The notes under the pieces are model-generated. The model saw only the letters and a list, made by a program, of their open reading frames with translations. It did not search any database and was not told where the DNA came from. Source: JAQWRV01 sp045564915 (lineage in GTDB: Bacteria > Pseudomonadota > Alphaproteobacteria > Rhodospirillales > Rhodospirillaceae). From it: 64,000 nucleotides of DNA. A program made the translations under genes and the position numbers. The stretch lies in NCBI GenBank assembly GCA_045564915.1, contig JBJLGL010000015.1:61913-125912 (forward strand). Direction: 5' to 3'. Positions 55,514 to 64,000 of the stretch are shown here, piece by piece; the stretch's first letter is position 1; each line of letters opens with the position of its first letter.

Positions 55514-56398
55514 ATGACTAATCTAAACGTTTCCCGCCGTTCTTTTGTTTCCGCTAGCGCTGGAATGGGAGCAGTAACTGCTGGCTTAACCACTGCAAGC
55601 CAAGGGAAGGCTGTTGTGACATCATTGCCGACTGATCCTGCCGAACAGTTGCATGCAATGGTTAAAATGATGGGAACGCAAGCTGAAGAACGTGTTGTGT
55701 GGAAGACCAAAGGGAAGATCTTTGCCATTATGCCCGATGATGTCATTCTGCTTTACGGCATGCGCGGCAGCGAGAGCACCTGGTGGCGGCAAATTGATGA
55801 CACAACTTATGTTCGCTACAATTCGACAATGTCGTTTTTTACCGATCCGGAAACCAATGAATTCATAGATGAATACACCAGCCCCCTAAATGGTGTGACT
55901 GTCAAGCTACCAGCAAGTTACATCCGTCATAAAGAGGGTGAATGGTTCACGCCTATGGGAACTTACTACGGCTCCATGAAAAAGGCCTTTCCGGAAAAGT
56001 ATAGGGATGCACCTTTGCACATGGACTGGACTCTAGATGGTGACGTGATCCGGCGTCAGGAAGGAGACAACTTTCCGCCTATTATTCCCCAGCCATCTAT
56101 TGAATACGCGTCCATGTTTGCGTTGGCTTCAGAAGTGTTTGATCCGAATCTTAAGCGGGCAGGTGGTGTCTCCTGCGGCTGGAATATAATGGCTGGATCG
56201 CGTTCTCCGTATGTTGAACTTGGTGTAACGCCTGGGAATGTTAATTGGCACTTCGATGCTGTCAAATTAGATGATACGAGCCAGTTGGATGACGATTATC
56301 TTGGGCGTGCGCGTGCGTACAGTGACCGCTTTGATACCTCGCCTGAATTAGATGAGGGACCTTCCTTCTTTGAACGTATTCTCTCTCTACGCCAATAA
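55514..56398 (+). CDS. DUF1838 protein, Tat-exported
   Basis: A 294-aa exported protein with a twin-arginine signal (SRRSFVSASAGMG, about 7-19, hydrophobic after). The mature part has DPETNEFIDEYTSPLNGVTV (about 115-134), VKLPASYIRH and WTLDGDVIRRQEGDNFPPI, which I recognise as the DUF1838 pattern. Function of the family is not established; it is found in proteobacteria and cyanobacteria next to catabolic genes. Start ATG 55514 follows GGAGAGCTTAGT. It precedes the TPR gene by 37 bp, possibly co-transcribed. Confidence 0.75.
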   Translation: MTNLNVSRRSFVSASAGMGAVTAGLTTASQGKAVVTSLPTDPAEQLHAMVKMMGTQAEERVVWKTKGKIFAIMPDDVILLYGMRGSESTWWRQIDDTTYVRYNSTMSFFTDPETNEFIDEYTSPLNGVTVKLPASYIRHKEGEWFTPMGTYYGSMKKAFPEKYRDAPLHMDWTLDGDVIRRQEGDNFPPIIPQPSIEYASMFALASEVFDPNLKRAGGVSCGWNIMAGSRSPYVELGVTPGNVNWHFDAVKLDDTSQLDDDYLGRARAYSDRFDTSPELDEGPSFFERILSLRQ

Positions 56399-56435
56399 GA
56401 AAAATATTAGCTTTGACCCTCTAGATATGGGTTAA

Positions 56436-58040
56436 ATGATGACGCAAGTAATAAAGAGAAGAGTAAGTAAGGCCGTTGCTTTGCATACGTCTGGGTGTCT
56501 GGACGAGGCCGAAGATTTGTATCGCTCGGTTTTGGGACTACAACCCCAACAGTTTTCTGCATTACAGGGACTTGGTTCGCTGCTGCTGCAGACAGCTCGG
56601 TATACAGAGGCACATAAGATTCTTACGGATGCGGTAAGATTACGTCCGGATGATGTAGGGGCGCTCAATAATCTGGGCTCAGCGGCTTTGCAATGTGGTG
56701 ACCTAGATGAGGCGCGACATTGCTATGAACGTGTTCTTTCGATTGCCCCAAGGCACCATCAGGCCCAAGCCAATTTAGGTGTATTACTCTATAAACAAGG
56801 CGATATGGAGGCCTCGTTGACTGTCTTTTCTGATGCTATAGCCTGCAATCCTGAAGATGCTGAATTGCACCTTAATGCTAGCCGCACCTACCGCACTGTA
56901 GGCCGTCTTGATGATGCTGCAATGTTGGCCCAAAAAGCGGTAAATTTGTCCCCGAAATATTTTGATGGATGGATCAATCTTGGTACTACGCAAGTGGCCT
57001 TGTGCCGCTTTAAAGAGGCAGAAACAAGCTATAGATCTGCCTTACGTCTAGAATCTCAATCGCCTGTTGCACATCACAATCTCGCGCAGGTACTCCTTCA
57101 ATTGGGTCAGTTAGAGGAGGGTTGGGTAGAATTTGAATGGCGGTGGCGTACACCTGAGTTCCAAGAATCAGAGAACGTTTGTGCCCTACCACAGTGGGAT
57201 GGGCACCCCATGAAAGATGGTGTGCTTCTCATCTGGGTAGAGCAGGGTATAGGTGATCAGATCCTATATTCTAGTATGGTGCCCGAGATAAAAGCTGCGG
57301 CGCAGAAAGTCATTCTGGCCTGTTCTTCAAGGCTTGTAAGTCTATTTGCGCGCAGCTTTCCTTTTGCCTCTGTTGTATCTCAACCAGATCTCTTAAATGA
57401 TGAAGCCATGCTAGCATCCATCACAGCGCAAATCTCTAGTGGTGGACTGGGTCAATACCTACGGCCTAATCTGAATTGCTTTAAGGGGCATTCATCTTTG
57501 TTAGCAGTCGATCCGGGCCGGGTGGCTATGATCCGAGAAAAATATGATGCTTTATTTCCAGGCCGTCGTCGAATTGGTGTGTCTTGGTGCAGTACAAACC
57601 CCAGATCAGGGCATGCAAAATCCATCTCGCTCAAGGCCTTGGCTCCAGCCCTAAAACATACTGATGTTGTTCTTGTGGATCTACAGTATGGGGATACAAC
57701 TTCCGAACGAAACCAATTTAGCTCGGCTACGGGCCTTCAATTGTACCGACTACCGAGCATTGAGCCACTGACCGATCTCGATGGTTTTGCAGCACATGTT
57801 GCTACGATGGATTTAGTCATTACCGTGTCCAATACCACTGCACATGTGGCCGGTGGCCTAGGAGTGCCGTGTTGGACATTGTTGCCTGCCGGAGAAGGCC
57901 TTAGATGGTATTGGTTTCTCGACCGCGGCGACAGCCCGTGGTATCCATCCATTCGTCTGTTTCGGCAGGCTATCCCAGGTGACTGGACATTGGTTGTCAA
58001 TCAGATCAGTCAGGCGCTTGACCATATTCTAGCGACCTAA
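56436..58040 (+). CDS. TPR protein with glycosyltransferase-like C-terminal domain
   Basis: A 534-aa protein with about seven tetratricopeptide repeats in residues 10-245 (e.g. LQGLGSLLLQTARYTEAHKI, NNLGSAALQCGDLDEARHC, ANLGVLLYKQGDMEASL), followed by a family-9 glycosyltransferase-like domain ending FAAHVATMDLVITVSNTTAHVAGG (about 445-470) and GLRWYWFLDRGDSPWYPS. No signal peptide or membrane segment. TPR plus such a domain is frequent in proteobacteria, perhaps for protein or surface glycosylation. Start ATG 56436 (or the adjacent ATG). It precedes ettA by 34 bp. Confidence 0.8.
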   Translation: MMTQVIKRRVSKAVALHTSGCLDEAEDLYRSVLGLQPQQFSALQGLGSLLLQTARYTEAHKILTDAVRLRPDDVGALNNLGSAALQCGDLDEARHCYERVLSIAPRHHQAQANLGVLLYKQGDMEASLTVFSDAIACNPEDAELHLNASRTYRTVGRLDDAAMLAQKAVNLSPKYFDGWINLGTTQVALCRFKEAETSYRSALRLESQSPVAHHNLAQVLLQLGQLEEGWVEFEWRWRTPEFQESENVCALPQWDGHPMKDGVLLIWVEQGIGDQILYSSMVPEIKAAAQKVILACSSRLVSLFARSFPFASVVSQPDLLNDEAMLASITAQISSGGLGQYLRPNLNCFKGHSSLLAVDPGRVAMIREKYDALFPGRRRIGVSWCSTNPRSGHAKSISLKALAPALKHTDVVLVDLQYGDTTSERNQFSSATGLQLYRLPSIEPLTDLDGFAAHVATMDLVITVSNTTAHVAGGLGVPCWTLLPAGEGLRWYWFLDRGDSPWYPSIRLFRQAIPGDWTLVVNQISQALDHILAT

Positions 58041-58074
58041 ATCTCTTAGCTGCATGAAAAGGAGCTGTCCGGCT

Positions 58075-59754
58075 ATGGTCAGTCATCAATACGTATACAC
58101 AATGCAAGGCCTCGGTAAGGTCTATCCTGGCGGAAGGGAAGTGGTAAAAGACATTACACTTTCATTTTTGCCTGGGGCTAAGATTGGTGTGCTTGGATAC
58201 AACGGTGCAGGCAAATCAACCCTTCTAAAAATTATGGCCGGTGTCGACCAGGAATATATTGGGGAAGCCTGGGCGGCAGATGGGTTACGTATTGGATATC
58301 TAGAGCAAGAGCCAGAGCTCGACCCAAAAAAAGACGTATTAGGGAATGTCATGGATGGGGTGGGCGAGATAAATAATCTTTTACAGCGATTTGAAGCAGT
58401 AAGCGCGAAATTCGCTCAAGAAATGACCGATGATGCAATGAATGAACTCATTGCGGAACAGGCAGTGCTCCAGGAAGAAATTGACGCAGCGGATGGCTGG
58501 GATGTCCAACGCCAGGTCGACATTGCCATGGATGCGCTAAGGTGTCCTCCTGGTGATGCTCTAGTTCCCAACCTTTCGGGGGGTGAGAAGCGGCGTATAG
58601 CCCTATGTCGCTTGCTGCTGTCTAAGCCTGACATATTGTTGTTGGATGAACCTACCAACCACCTAGATGCTGAGTCGGTTGCATGGATTGAGCGTTTTCT
58701 GGAGGAGTATCCAGGCACTGTCGTAGCAGTTACCCACGACCGCTATTTCCTAGATAATGTCACCGGCTGGATTCTCGAGCTCGATCGTGGAAGAGGAATT
58801 CCCTATGAAGGGAACTATTCTGCCTGGCTAGAGCAAAAACAAAAACGCCTCCAACAGGAGGAACGGGAAGAAAAAGCGAGGCAGCGCACAATCTCTACAG
58901 AGTTGGAATGGGTGCGTCAAAGTCCACGTGCACGTCAAGCTAAAAGTAAGGCACGTGTATCTGCCTATGAAGAGTTAGTTGCGCAAGCTGCAGACCGAGC
59001 CCCTGACCACGCGCAAATTGTGATTCCTACAGCAGAACGTCTCGGGGATCTGGTTATTGAAGCTCAAAATGTAAATAAAGGTTTTGACGATCGTCTTTTG
59101 ATCGAAGATCTGTCGTTCCGTTTACCACGTGGAGGGATTGTTGGAGTCATTGGTCCCAATGGCGCGGGTAAGACTACACTTTTCAAAATGATTACCGGTC
59201 AAGAGAAGCCGGATAGTGGCAGCTTTCGAGTAGGAGATACGGTCAAGCTCGGCTATATCGACCAAAATCGGGAGGCCTTATCACCTGATAAGACGGTCTG
59301 GGAAGAAATTTCCGACGGCAACGATGAGATTGTACTTGGTAAATACGCCGTACAAAGTCGTGCTTATGTGGGCCGCTTTAATTTTAAAGGTTCTGATCAG
59401 CAGAAGAAGGTTGGCCAGCTTTCAGGGGGCGAACGCAATAGAGTTCACCTCGCTAAGATGTTGAAGTCTGGAGCAAATGTCATTTTGCTCGATGAGCCAA
59501 CGAATGATCTCGATGTTGATACACTTCGTGCACTTGAACTCGCACTTCTCGAATATGCTGGCTGTGCTGTCGTGATTAGCCATGATCGCTGGTTCCTCGA
59601 TCGTATAGCGACGCATATCTTAGCTTTTGAAGGTGATAGCCGCGTAGAATGGTTTGAAGGTAATTTTGCAGATTATGAAGAGGATAAAAAGCGACGTCTG
59701 GGGCAAGACGCCATCGAGCCTCATCGCATCAAATATAAAAAAATGGAACGGTAA
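58075..59754 (+). CDS. ettA: Energy-dependent translational throttle protein (ABC-F)
   Basis: Ribosome-associated ABC-F ATPase that gates the first steps of translation by energy state. Two ATP-binding cassettes: Walker A GYNGAGKST and GPNGAGKTT; signatures LSGGEKRR and LSGGERNR; Walker B LLLDEPTNHLD and ILLDEPTNDLD. The arm between the helices of domain 1 and the charged linker (QEEREEKARQR) match EttA. From ATG 58075 (MVSHQYVYTM, the usual EttA N-terminus, AAAAGGAG before it) it is 559 aa; the frame runs back to 58054. Confidence 0.94.
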   Translation: MVSHQYVYTMQGLGKVYPGGREVVKDITLSFLPGAKIGVLGYNGAGKSTLLKIMAGVDQEYIGEAWAADGLRIGYLEQEPELDPKKDVLGNVMDGVGEINNLLQRFEAVSAKFAQEMTDDAMNELIAEQAVLQEEIDAADGWDVQRQVDIAMDALRCPPGDALVPNLSGGEKRRIALCRLLLSKPDILLLDEPTNHLDAESVAWIERFLEEYPGTVVAVTHDRYFLDNVTGWILELDRGRGIPYEGNYSAWLEQKQKRLQQEEREEKARQRTISTELEWVRQSPRARQAKSKARVSAYEELVAQAADRAPDHAQIVIPTAERLGDLVIEAQNVNKGFDDRLLIEDLSFRLPRGGIVGVIGPNGAGKTTLFKMITGQEKPDSGSFRVGDTVKLGYIDQNREALSPDKTVWEEISDGNDEIVLGKYAVQSRAYVGRFNFKGSDQQKKVGQLSGGERNRVHLAKMLKSGANVILLDEPTNDLDVDTLRALELALLEYAGCAVVISHDRWFLDRIATHILAFEGDSRVEWFEGNFADYEEDKKRRLGQDAIEPHRIKYKKMER

Positions 59755-59770
59755 GCGGCGGGTTTGGCTT

Positions 59771-61123
59771 TCAACTGCGCAGGGCAGCCGTCACCTCTTC
59801 TATTGAGCTATTCCGATGCAGAGCCATTATTGAACTTTCTATGCCAATCACACCGCATTTATCATAGTGCTGGGACAATAGATCTGCAGCCTTACCGCGG
59901 CGTTCCTCTTCGGTGGCATTAATTTTTGGGGTACCACGCGGATGGATAACAGTGCTCTCGACGTGACGGCCGTCGCGAAGAGTTACTGATACAATACCGG
60001 GTCGTCCCTCTGGTGCATACTTGTCCAGCTGCGGGTCGTGGGAAACGGTGATTCTTGCCATCAGCGGTGCGAGCGCATCAAGGTCGAGTAACGCGCTATC
60101 CGTTAATCGGCCATCACGAATGGCGGCAGCGACTGTTGCCTTAGCACTGAATCTAGCGGCTAGGTCGTTGCTTGGGGCTGCTGAGTCGATCTCTATCGCT
60201 TCTTTAAATGTAGAGATGTCGATACGTTCAATATCATATTCATTCAGGTCATAGCTTTTTATCAAGTCATCGACGGCATCATTGACCCCATGTAGGTGGG
60301 CGCAGCTTGGATGTAATTTGAAATACCCATTGAGAATTTCGTATTGGCTCCAGCCGCTTTCAGAAAGGCCCATACGTAATTTATGGGGATCAAATTCCGA
60401 ACCAAGATGCGGACCATAAAATCGTTCCAGGCTACCTGGCATAGGTGTCAAGCCCGCAGTTGCAGCCTCTGCGCAGGCTAACGCCTGTGTTGTTGCCATG
60501 GCGGGATACAAATGGTGCATGGTTGCCCCGCCGGTTGTCGTGAAGCGGTCAAAAGACAAAGCTAAGGAAGCGGCCCCATCAATGGCCGCCGCAATAACGG
60601 TAGGGTCACCTTGGGATAGCAAGTGTGCGGCACCTGCAGCGGTACCAATTGTTGCCCAATTACCGTTATCATGAAGCCAGGGTGGGACTCCGCCCAAAGC
60701 AATACCGACTCTAGTACCTACTTCATAACCTGAAACAAGGGCCGATAGCATTCTTTCAGGTGTCGCCATATTGCTCTCGGCTATCGCCAAGAGAACCGGC
60801 ACAAGCTGGCTGGCTGGATGCCCCTTAGCATGGGCGTAGCCATCTTGGCGCTGTAAAACCGTTGTACATGCTGAATTCAGCAGGACGGCTTCTCGCACAG
60901 TGGCGCCACGCTTCTCTCCTATGAATGTTGCAGGTCCAACAGAAGGTGCAATTTGTCTTGCTAAGGATCTCATTGAGGGATGATTCACCGCTCCAGCAAT
61001 CACAGAGATGGCATCAATCATCAAATGCAGCGTTTTTGCCTGGACAAATTGTGGAAGGGAGAGCCAATGCGTATTTGCAGCTGCATTGGCGAGAAATGCG
61101 GCGCTCGTATTATTTTTTTCCAT
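59771..61123 (-). CDS. MmgE/PrpD-family protein
   Basis: A 450-aa member of the MmgE/PrpD family (2-methylcitrate dehydratase, cis-aconitate decarboxylase, and relatives). Typical features are the N-terminal four-helix part, LNSACTTVLQRQDGYAHAKGHPASQLVPVLLA, and the C-terminal lid with KLHPSCAHLHGVNDAVDDL. The family usually acts on tricarboxylic or related acids, but there is no prpB/prpC neighbour, so methylcitrate specificity is not supported. It converges with ettA (16 bp apart). Start ATG 61123. Confidence 0.85.
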   Translation of the reverse strand: MEKNNTSAAFLANAAANTHWLSLPQFVQAKTLHLMIDAISVIAGAVNHPSMRSLARQIAPSVGPATFIGEKRGATVREAVLLNSACTTVLQRQDGYAHAKGHPASQLVPVLLAIAESNMATPERMLSALVSGYEVGTRVGIALGGVPPWLHDNGNWATIGTAAGAAHLLSQGDPTVIAAAIDGAASLALSFDRFTTTGGATMHHLYPAMATTQALACAEAATAGLTPMPGSLERFYGPHLGSEFDPHKLRMGLSESGWSQYEILNGYFKLHPSCAHLHGVNDAVDDLIKSYDLNEYDIERIDISTFKEAIEIDSAAPSNDLAARFSAKATVAAAIRDGRLTDSALLDLDALAPLMARITVSHDPQLDKYAPEGRPGIVSVTLRDGRHVESTVIHPRGTPKINATEEERRGKAADLLSQHYDKCGVIGIESSIMALHRNSSIEEVTAALRS

Positions 61124-61565
61124 TGGCCTATCGAAGTTATTAATTTCCGAACATTATAGCTATGGTGGTTTCCGGAGCAAAAACCTGAAATGCGTGACAT
61201 TTTTGCACCGACACTCCGTAAGGCAAAAGAACGAAAGTATTGCAGCGCCTTATAATCCTTCTTATGGGTCATAAGGCCACAATATTGGGCCTAATCCTAT
61301 AGTTTCTGTCACTTTCTTGGACCTTGGTTGCCCTTCAGAAATCGTGTAAAAGGTTGCCTATAAGCTTTGTCAATCGTGATGGCTATCTTTTGGGTGGACT
61401 CGCGCAGGACACTAAGCTCTATATATTTGACTACTTAGCGGACACTTAGTCTTCGAGGACCTGTGCACGTCTGTAAAAATTTTGCATTGTCTGGTAGACG
61501 ATAATTTGACCTTGGGTTTGTGCTGTTGCTCTAGTTGCGCCGCACGTATGGGAGAGGGAATTTTG
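61124..61565. other. Gene-free stretch upstream of the TonB-dependent receptor
   Basis: About 440 bp between two divergent genes. No convincing coding frame, tRNA or clear repeat was seen. It probably holds the promoters for the PrpD-family gene and for the receptor; no Fur box could be identified by eye. Confidence 0.45.
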
Positions 61566-64000
61566 ATGAAACGTAGTTCATATCTTGCGGCGGCCACTTT
61601 GATGGTGTCAGCCCTGTCGGTACCGGCTTCAGAGCCTCTAGCGCAACAGTTAACGCTTGAGGAAATTGTGGTCACGGCCCGTAAGGTTGAGGAAAACCTG
61701 ATGGAGGTGCCTTTAGCCATCACAGCTTTCACGGCTGAGGAACTTGAGGCTATCGATATGGCCCAGCTGGAAGATATCCAGCTTTATACGCCAAGTTTCA
61801 GCTTCACCAACATGCAGGGTGGTTCAGCGCGTAACGATAGGTCCTCTAACTCATTGGTGTTTCGTGGTTTGACCCTTGCATCAAACGTCAACATCACCGC
61901 TGGCGGTATGCTCTTCATTGACGGCGCACCAGTGATTGGTGCTCGTGCACCCAGTGTTGTCGACACGGAACGTGTTGAAATTCTCAAGGGCCCACAAAGT
62001 GCATACTTTGGCCGCTCCACCTTTGTTGGTGCCATTAACTTCATCATGAAAGAACCAGGCGATGAATTTGGCGGCAGCGCTAGTGCAGAATATTCGCGGT
62101 TTGGTTCCAATGAACAGAATATCAGTATCGAAGGGCCCGTCGTCCCGGGCAAGTTGAATGCGCGCGTAAGCGGCCGTCACTGGCATCAAGGAGGCTATGT
62201 CGAGAACTTTGCTAATCCTTCAGTTAGTCTTGGCGAGCGCACCACGAATTCTATTTCAACATCTTTAGTTTTTACACCAGCTGACGATTTGAAGATTAAA
62301 GCTTTTGTCAATTATTTTGAAGATAGTGATGGAGCAGCTACACAATTTTCGCTCAAACAAGAATCTTTTAATGGTCGCGCCAATCCAGATAGAAGTTGTT
62401 CACCCATTGGATCTCCGTTGCAGGCTGGGGTGACTGACTCAACTGGTCGCGCTTCTTTCGGTTATGTCTGTGGCAAGTTACCGGGTGCTAGAGATGTTGA
62501 TCCTTCTATTTTCTCAGCTGATACGGTGCTAGATCCAATTTTGCGGGAAACTCTCTTCAATCCAAATCCCAACTGGCTGGTTTATGATCCTTCTTTTAAC
62601 ACTAGTGCTGGTATTAAAAGGAAAGCATTCCAGGCTAACATACGCGTTGATTATGAGAATTCTGCAGGTTACGCATTTACCTCGCTAACTGCCTACCATA
62701 CAGATAAAAACCAGAACATTATCGACTTGAACTACCGCGATGGTCGTTCACTGGCGAATCCCTTCGCCGGATTGTTTATTGGTGTGTTTGGTCGGACCGA
62801 TATTCGACCTGACTGGAACACTACTCTCTTAATCCAAGGTAAACAAAAGGACTGGAGTCAAGAACTGCGGGTCGTTTCGCCACAGGACGGCCGTATGCGC
62901 TGGACAGCAGGCTTTAATTATCTTTATGCCCACTCTCCTGGCAGCTCTGTTTATGGCAACCTGATCATTGGTCCATTCTTTACATCTGCTATTACCCAGC
63001 GTGATGTTCGGACCCCCTCTGTATTTGGAGCGGCATACTTCGATCTGACCGACAAACTGACCCTCAGTGCAGAAGCACGCTATCAGTGGGATAAGATCAG
63101 CAACCTGCCGATTATCAATACCCAAGGCTTGCCGGCAAACGCAGCTGAAGTCTCAAATACCTTCAAGAGTTTTGCTCCACGCGTTTCTCTTGATTACAAC
63201 TATTCGGATAACTCAACGGTCTACGCTTTGTTCTCCCGTGGTTTCCGTCCTGGTGGCTTCAATACTGTTCTAACCACTGCAAGCCAAGCCGTGCTAGATG
63301 CTCTTCGCCAAGTAGTGCCTTCAGCAGGCGTAAACTTTGATGAAGAAAAGCTCGATAACTATGAAATTGGTATCAAGTCTACATGGCTCGATGGTCGCGC
63401 GCGTACAACACTTGCCCTCTACTACGATGAGTGGCTCAACGGTCAGGTGAGGAATAGTATCCCCATCGTGGCTGATGGTGTTGCTAACCTCGTTGGCTTG
63501 ACCATCAATAATGGTGCTGCTGAGCTTAAGGGCATAGAGTTCGAAGCCCAGTTGCAGGCTACTGAGAATTTCACCTTGTCTGGTACTTTCGGCTACAACG
63601 ACACCGAGGTTAAAGCCTTTGTTTGTGGCGACTGTAATCTAGTCTATGGCACGTTTGACGGTGTGGTGGGCAATAGATTGCCATCCGCTCCTAAGTACAC
63701 GTGGAATATCTCGGCTGCTTATGAAGATGAATTGTTTGGTGACTATGATTGGTATAGCCGTATTGACTATGCCCACCAAGGGAACCGAATGGTTGATTAC
63801 TCAAACGTTGCGTGGACTTCTCCTTATGATAATTTCAACGTCCGACTTGGAATTCGTAGTGACCTGATCACTGTTGAAGCCTTCGTGCTGAATGCAACTA
63901 ATAATGACGAGTTTCTCCAAGGTACGCTTGGGGTTGACCTGTTTACTTTCATCAGAGGTCCAAATCGGAATGAAGTGCGTGTTGGTGCACCAATTCCTCG
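61566..64000 (+). CDS. TonB-dependent outer-membrane receptor (partial, runs off window)
   Basis: Outer-membrane active importer. 811 codons are in the window without a stop; only the last beta strand(s) are probably missing. The start ATG follows GGGAGAGGGAATTTTG. The sequence shows a signal peptide (about 1-26), a TonB box region EEIVVTARKVEENLMEVPLAI, the plug domain (VERVEILKGPQSAYFGRS pattern, here RVEILKGPQSAYFGRSTFVG; GAINFI) and the 22-strand barrel. The style is that of sphingomonad/marine proteobacterial SusC-like-free receptors. Substrate unknown; 440 bp of non-coding DNA separates it from the divergent PrpD-family gene. Confidence 0.9.
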   Translation, partial: MKRSSYLAAATLMVSALSVPASEPLAQQLTLEEIVVTARKVEENLMEVPLAITAFTAEELEAIDMAQLEDIQLYTPSFSFTNMQGGSARNDRSSNSLVFRGLTLASNVNITAGGMLFIDGAPVIGARAPSVVDTERVEILKGPQSAYFGRSTFVGAINFIMKEPGDEFGGSASAEYSRFGSNEQNISIEGPVVPGKLNARVSGRHWHQGGYVENFANPSVSLGERTTNSISTSLVFTPADDLKIKAFVNYFEDSDGAATQFSLKQESFNGRANPDRSCSPIGSPLQAGVTDSTGRASFGYVCGKLPGARDVDPSIFSADTVLDPILRETLFNPNPNWLVYDPSFNTSAGIKRKAFQANIRVDYENSAGYAFTSLTAYHTDKNQNIIDLNYRDGRSLANPFAGLFIGVFGRTDIRPDWNTTLLIQGKQKDWSQELRVVSPQDGRMRWTAGFNYLYAHSPGSSVYGNLIIGPFFTSAITQRDVRTPSVFGAAYFDLTDKLTLSAEARYQWDKISNLPIINTQGLPANAAEVSNTFKSFAPRVSLDYNYSDNSTVYALFSRGFRPGGFNTVLTTASQAVLDALRQVVPSAGVNFDEEKLDNYEIGIKSTWLDGRARTTLALYYDEWLNGQVRNSIPIVADGVANLVGLTINNGAAELKGIEFEAQLQATENFTLSGTFGYNDTEVKAFVCGDCNLVYGTFDGVVGNRLPSAPKYTWNISAAYEDELFGDYDWYSRIDYAHQGNRMVDYSNVAWTSPYDNFNVRLGIRSDLITVEAFVLNATNNDEFLQGTLGVDLFTFIRGPNRNEVRVGAPIP

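Overview
The window looks like a moderate-GC alphaproteobacterial chromosome segment, probably from a marine Rhodospirillales-like lineage and probably from a draft or metagenome assembly. The evidence is gene order and protein type, not a database search: carA-carB-greA next to a divergent trxB / Lrp-AsnC pair, a YqeY-dnaG-rpoD block, a psd-pssA pair, and a DnaG whose zinc-ribbon ligands have mostly been replaced. A run of 30 G in a symporter gene is either an assembly artefact or a hypermutable tract.

Region by region. 1-5.1 kb: a cytochrome c' and a b561-type cytochrome b that converge on a hairpin terminator, an unknown membrane protein, a LysM envelope protein, and the phosphatidylethanolamine pathway (psd, pssA). 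5.3-22.4 kb: housekeeping genes (uvrB, aspartate aminotransferase, trxB, Lrp regulator, greA, carB, carA, YqeY, dnaG, rpoD) plus two alpha/beta hydrolases. 22.6 kb: a tRNA with anticodon CAT. 23.2 kb: a TorF/TIGR02001-type outer-membrane protein behind a near-consensus sigma-54 promoter.

24-36 kb is the most unusual part: two divergent operons with the same four-gene order, each coding for exported proteins (unknown ~400 aa secreted protein, DUF1592-type lipoprotein with one CxxCH, Tat-exported DUF1552 protein, three-repeat COG4315-like secreted protein). They are mirror-image paralogous copies around a shared promoter region, with a CHRD-domain protein at the head of the right-hand copy. Next to them are the symporter interrupted by poly-G, a second CHRD protein, a HiPIP-type iron-sulfur protein and a tri-heme cytochrome c. 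Together this resembles a periplasmic or outer-surface redox system of unknown substrate.

40-47.8 kb: a co-directional accessory set (beta-propeller, orphan solute-binding protein, FAD flavoprotein, MFS transporter, SDR, Gfo/Idh/MocA oxidoreductase) that looks like a small-molecule catabolic locus. 47.8-64 kb: hydrolases, a MATE transporter, sulfate activation (cysD, cysNC), a methyltransferase-like protein, a DUF1838 Tat protein, a TPR/glycosyltransferase-like protein, ettA, an MmgE/PrpD protein and a TonB-dependent receptor that runs off the right edge.

Three enzyme-family proteins lack a catalytic residue expected from the family (hydrolases at 21.4 and 54.4 kb, SDR at 46.1 kb). Start codons were chosen by ribosome-binding site and family length where these disagreed with the longest reading frame; the individual entries say so. 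All family names are from reading the translated sequence, without searches.
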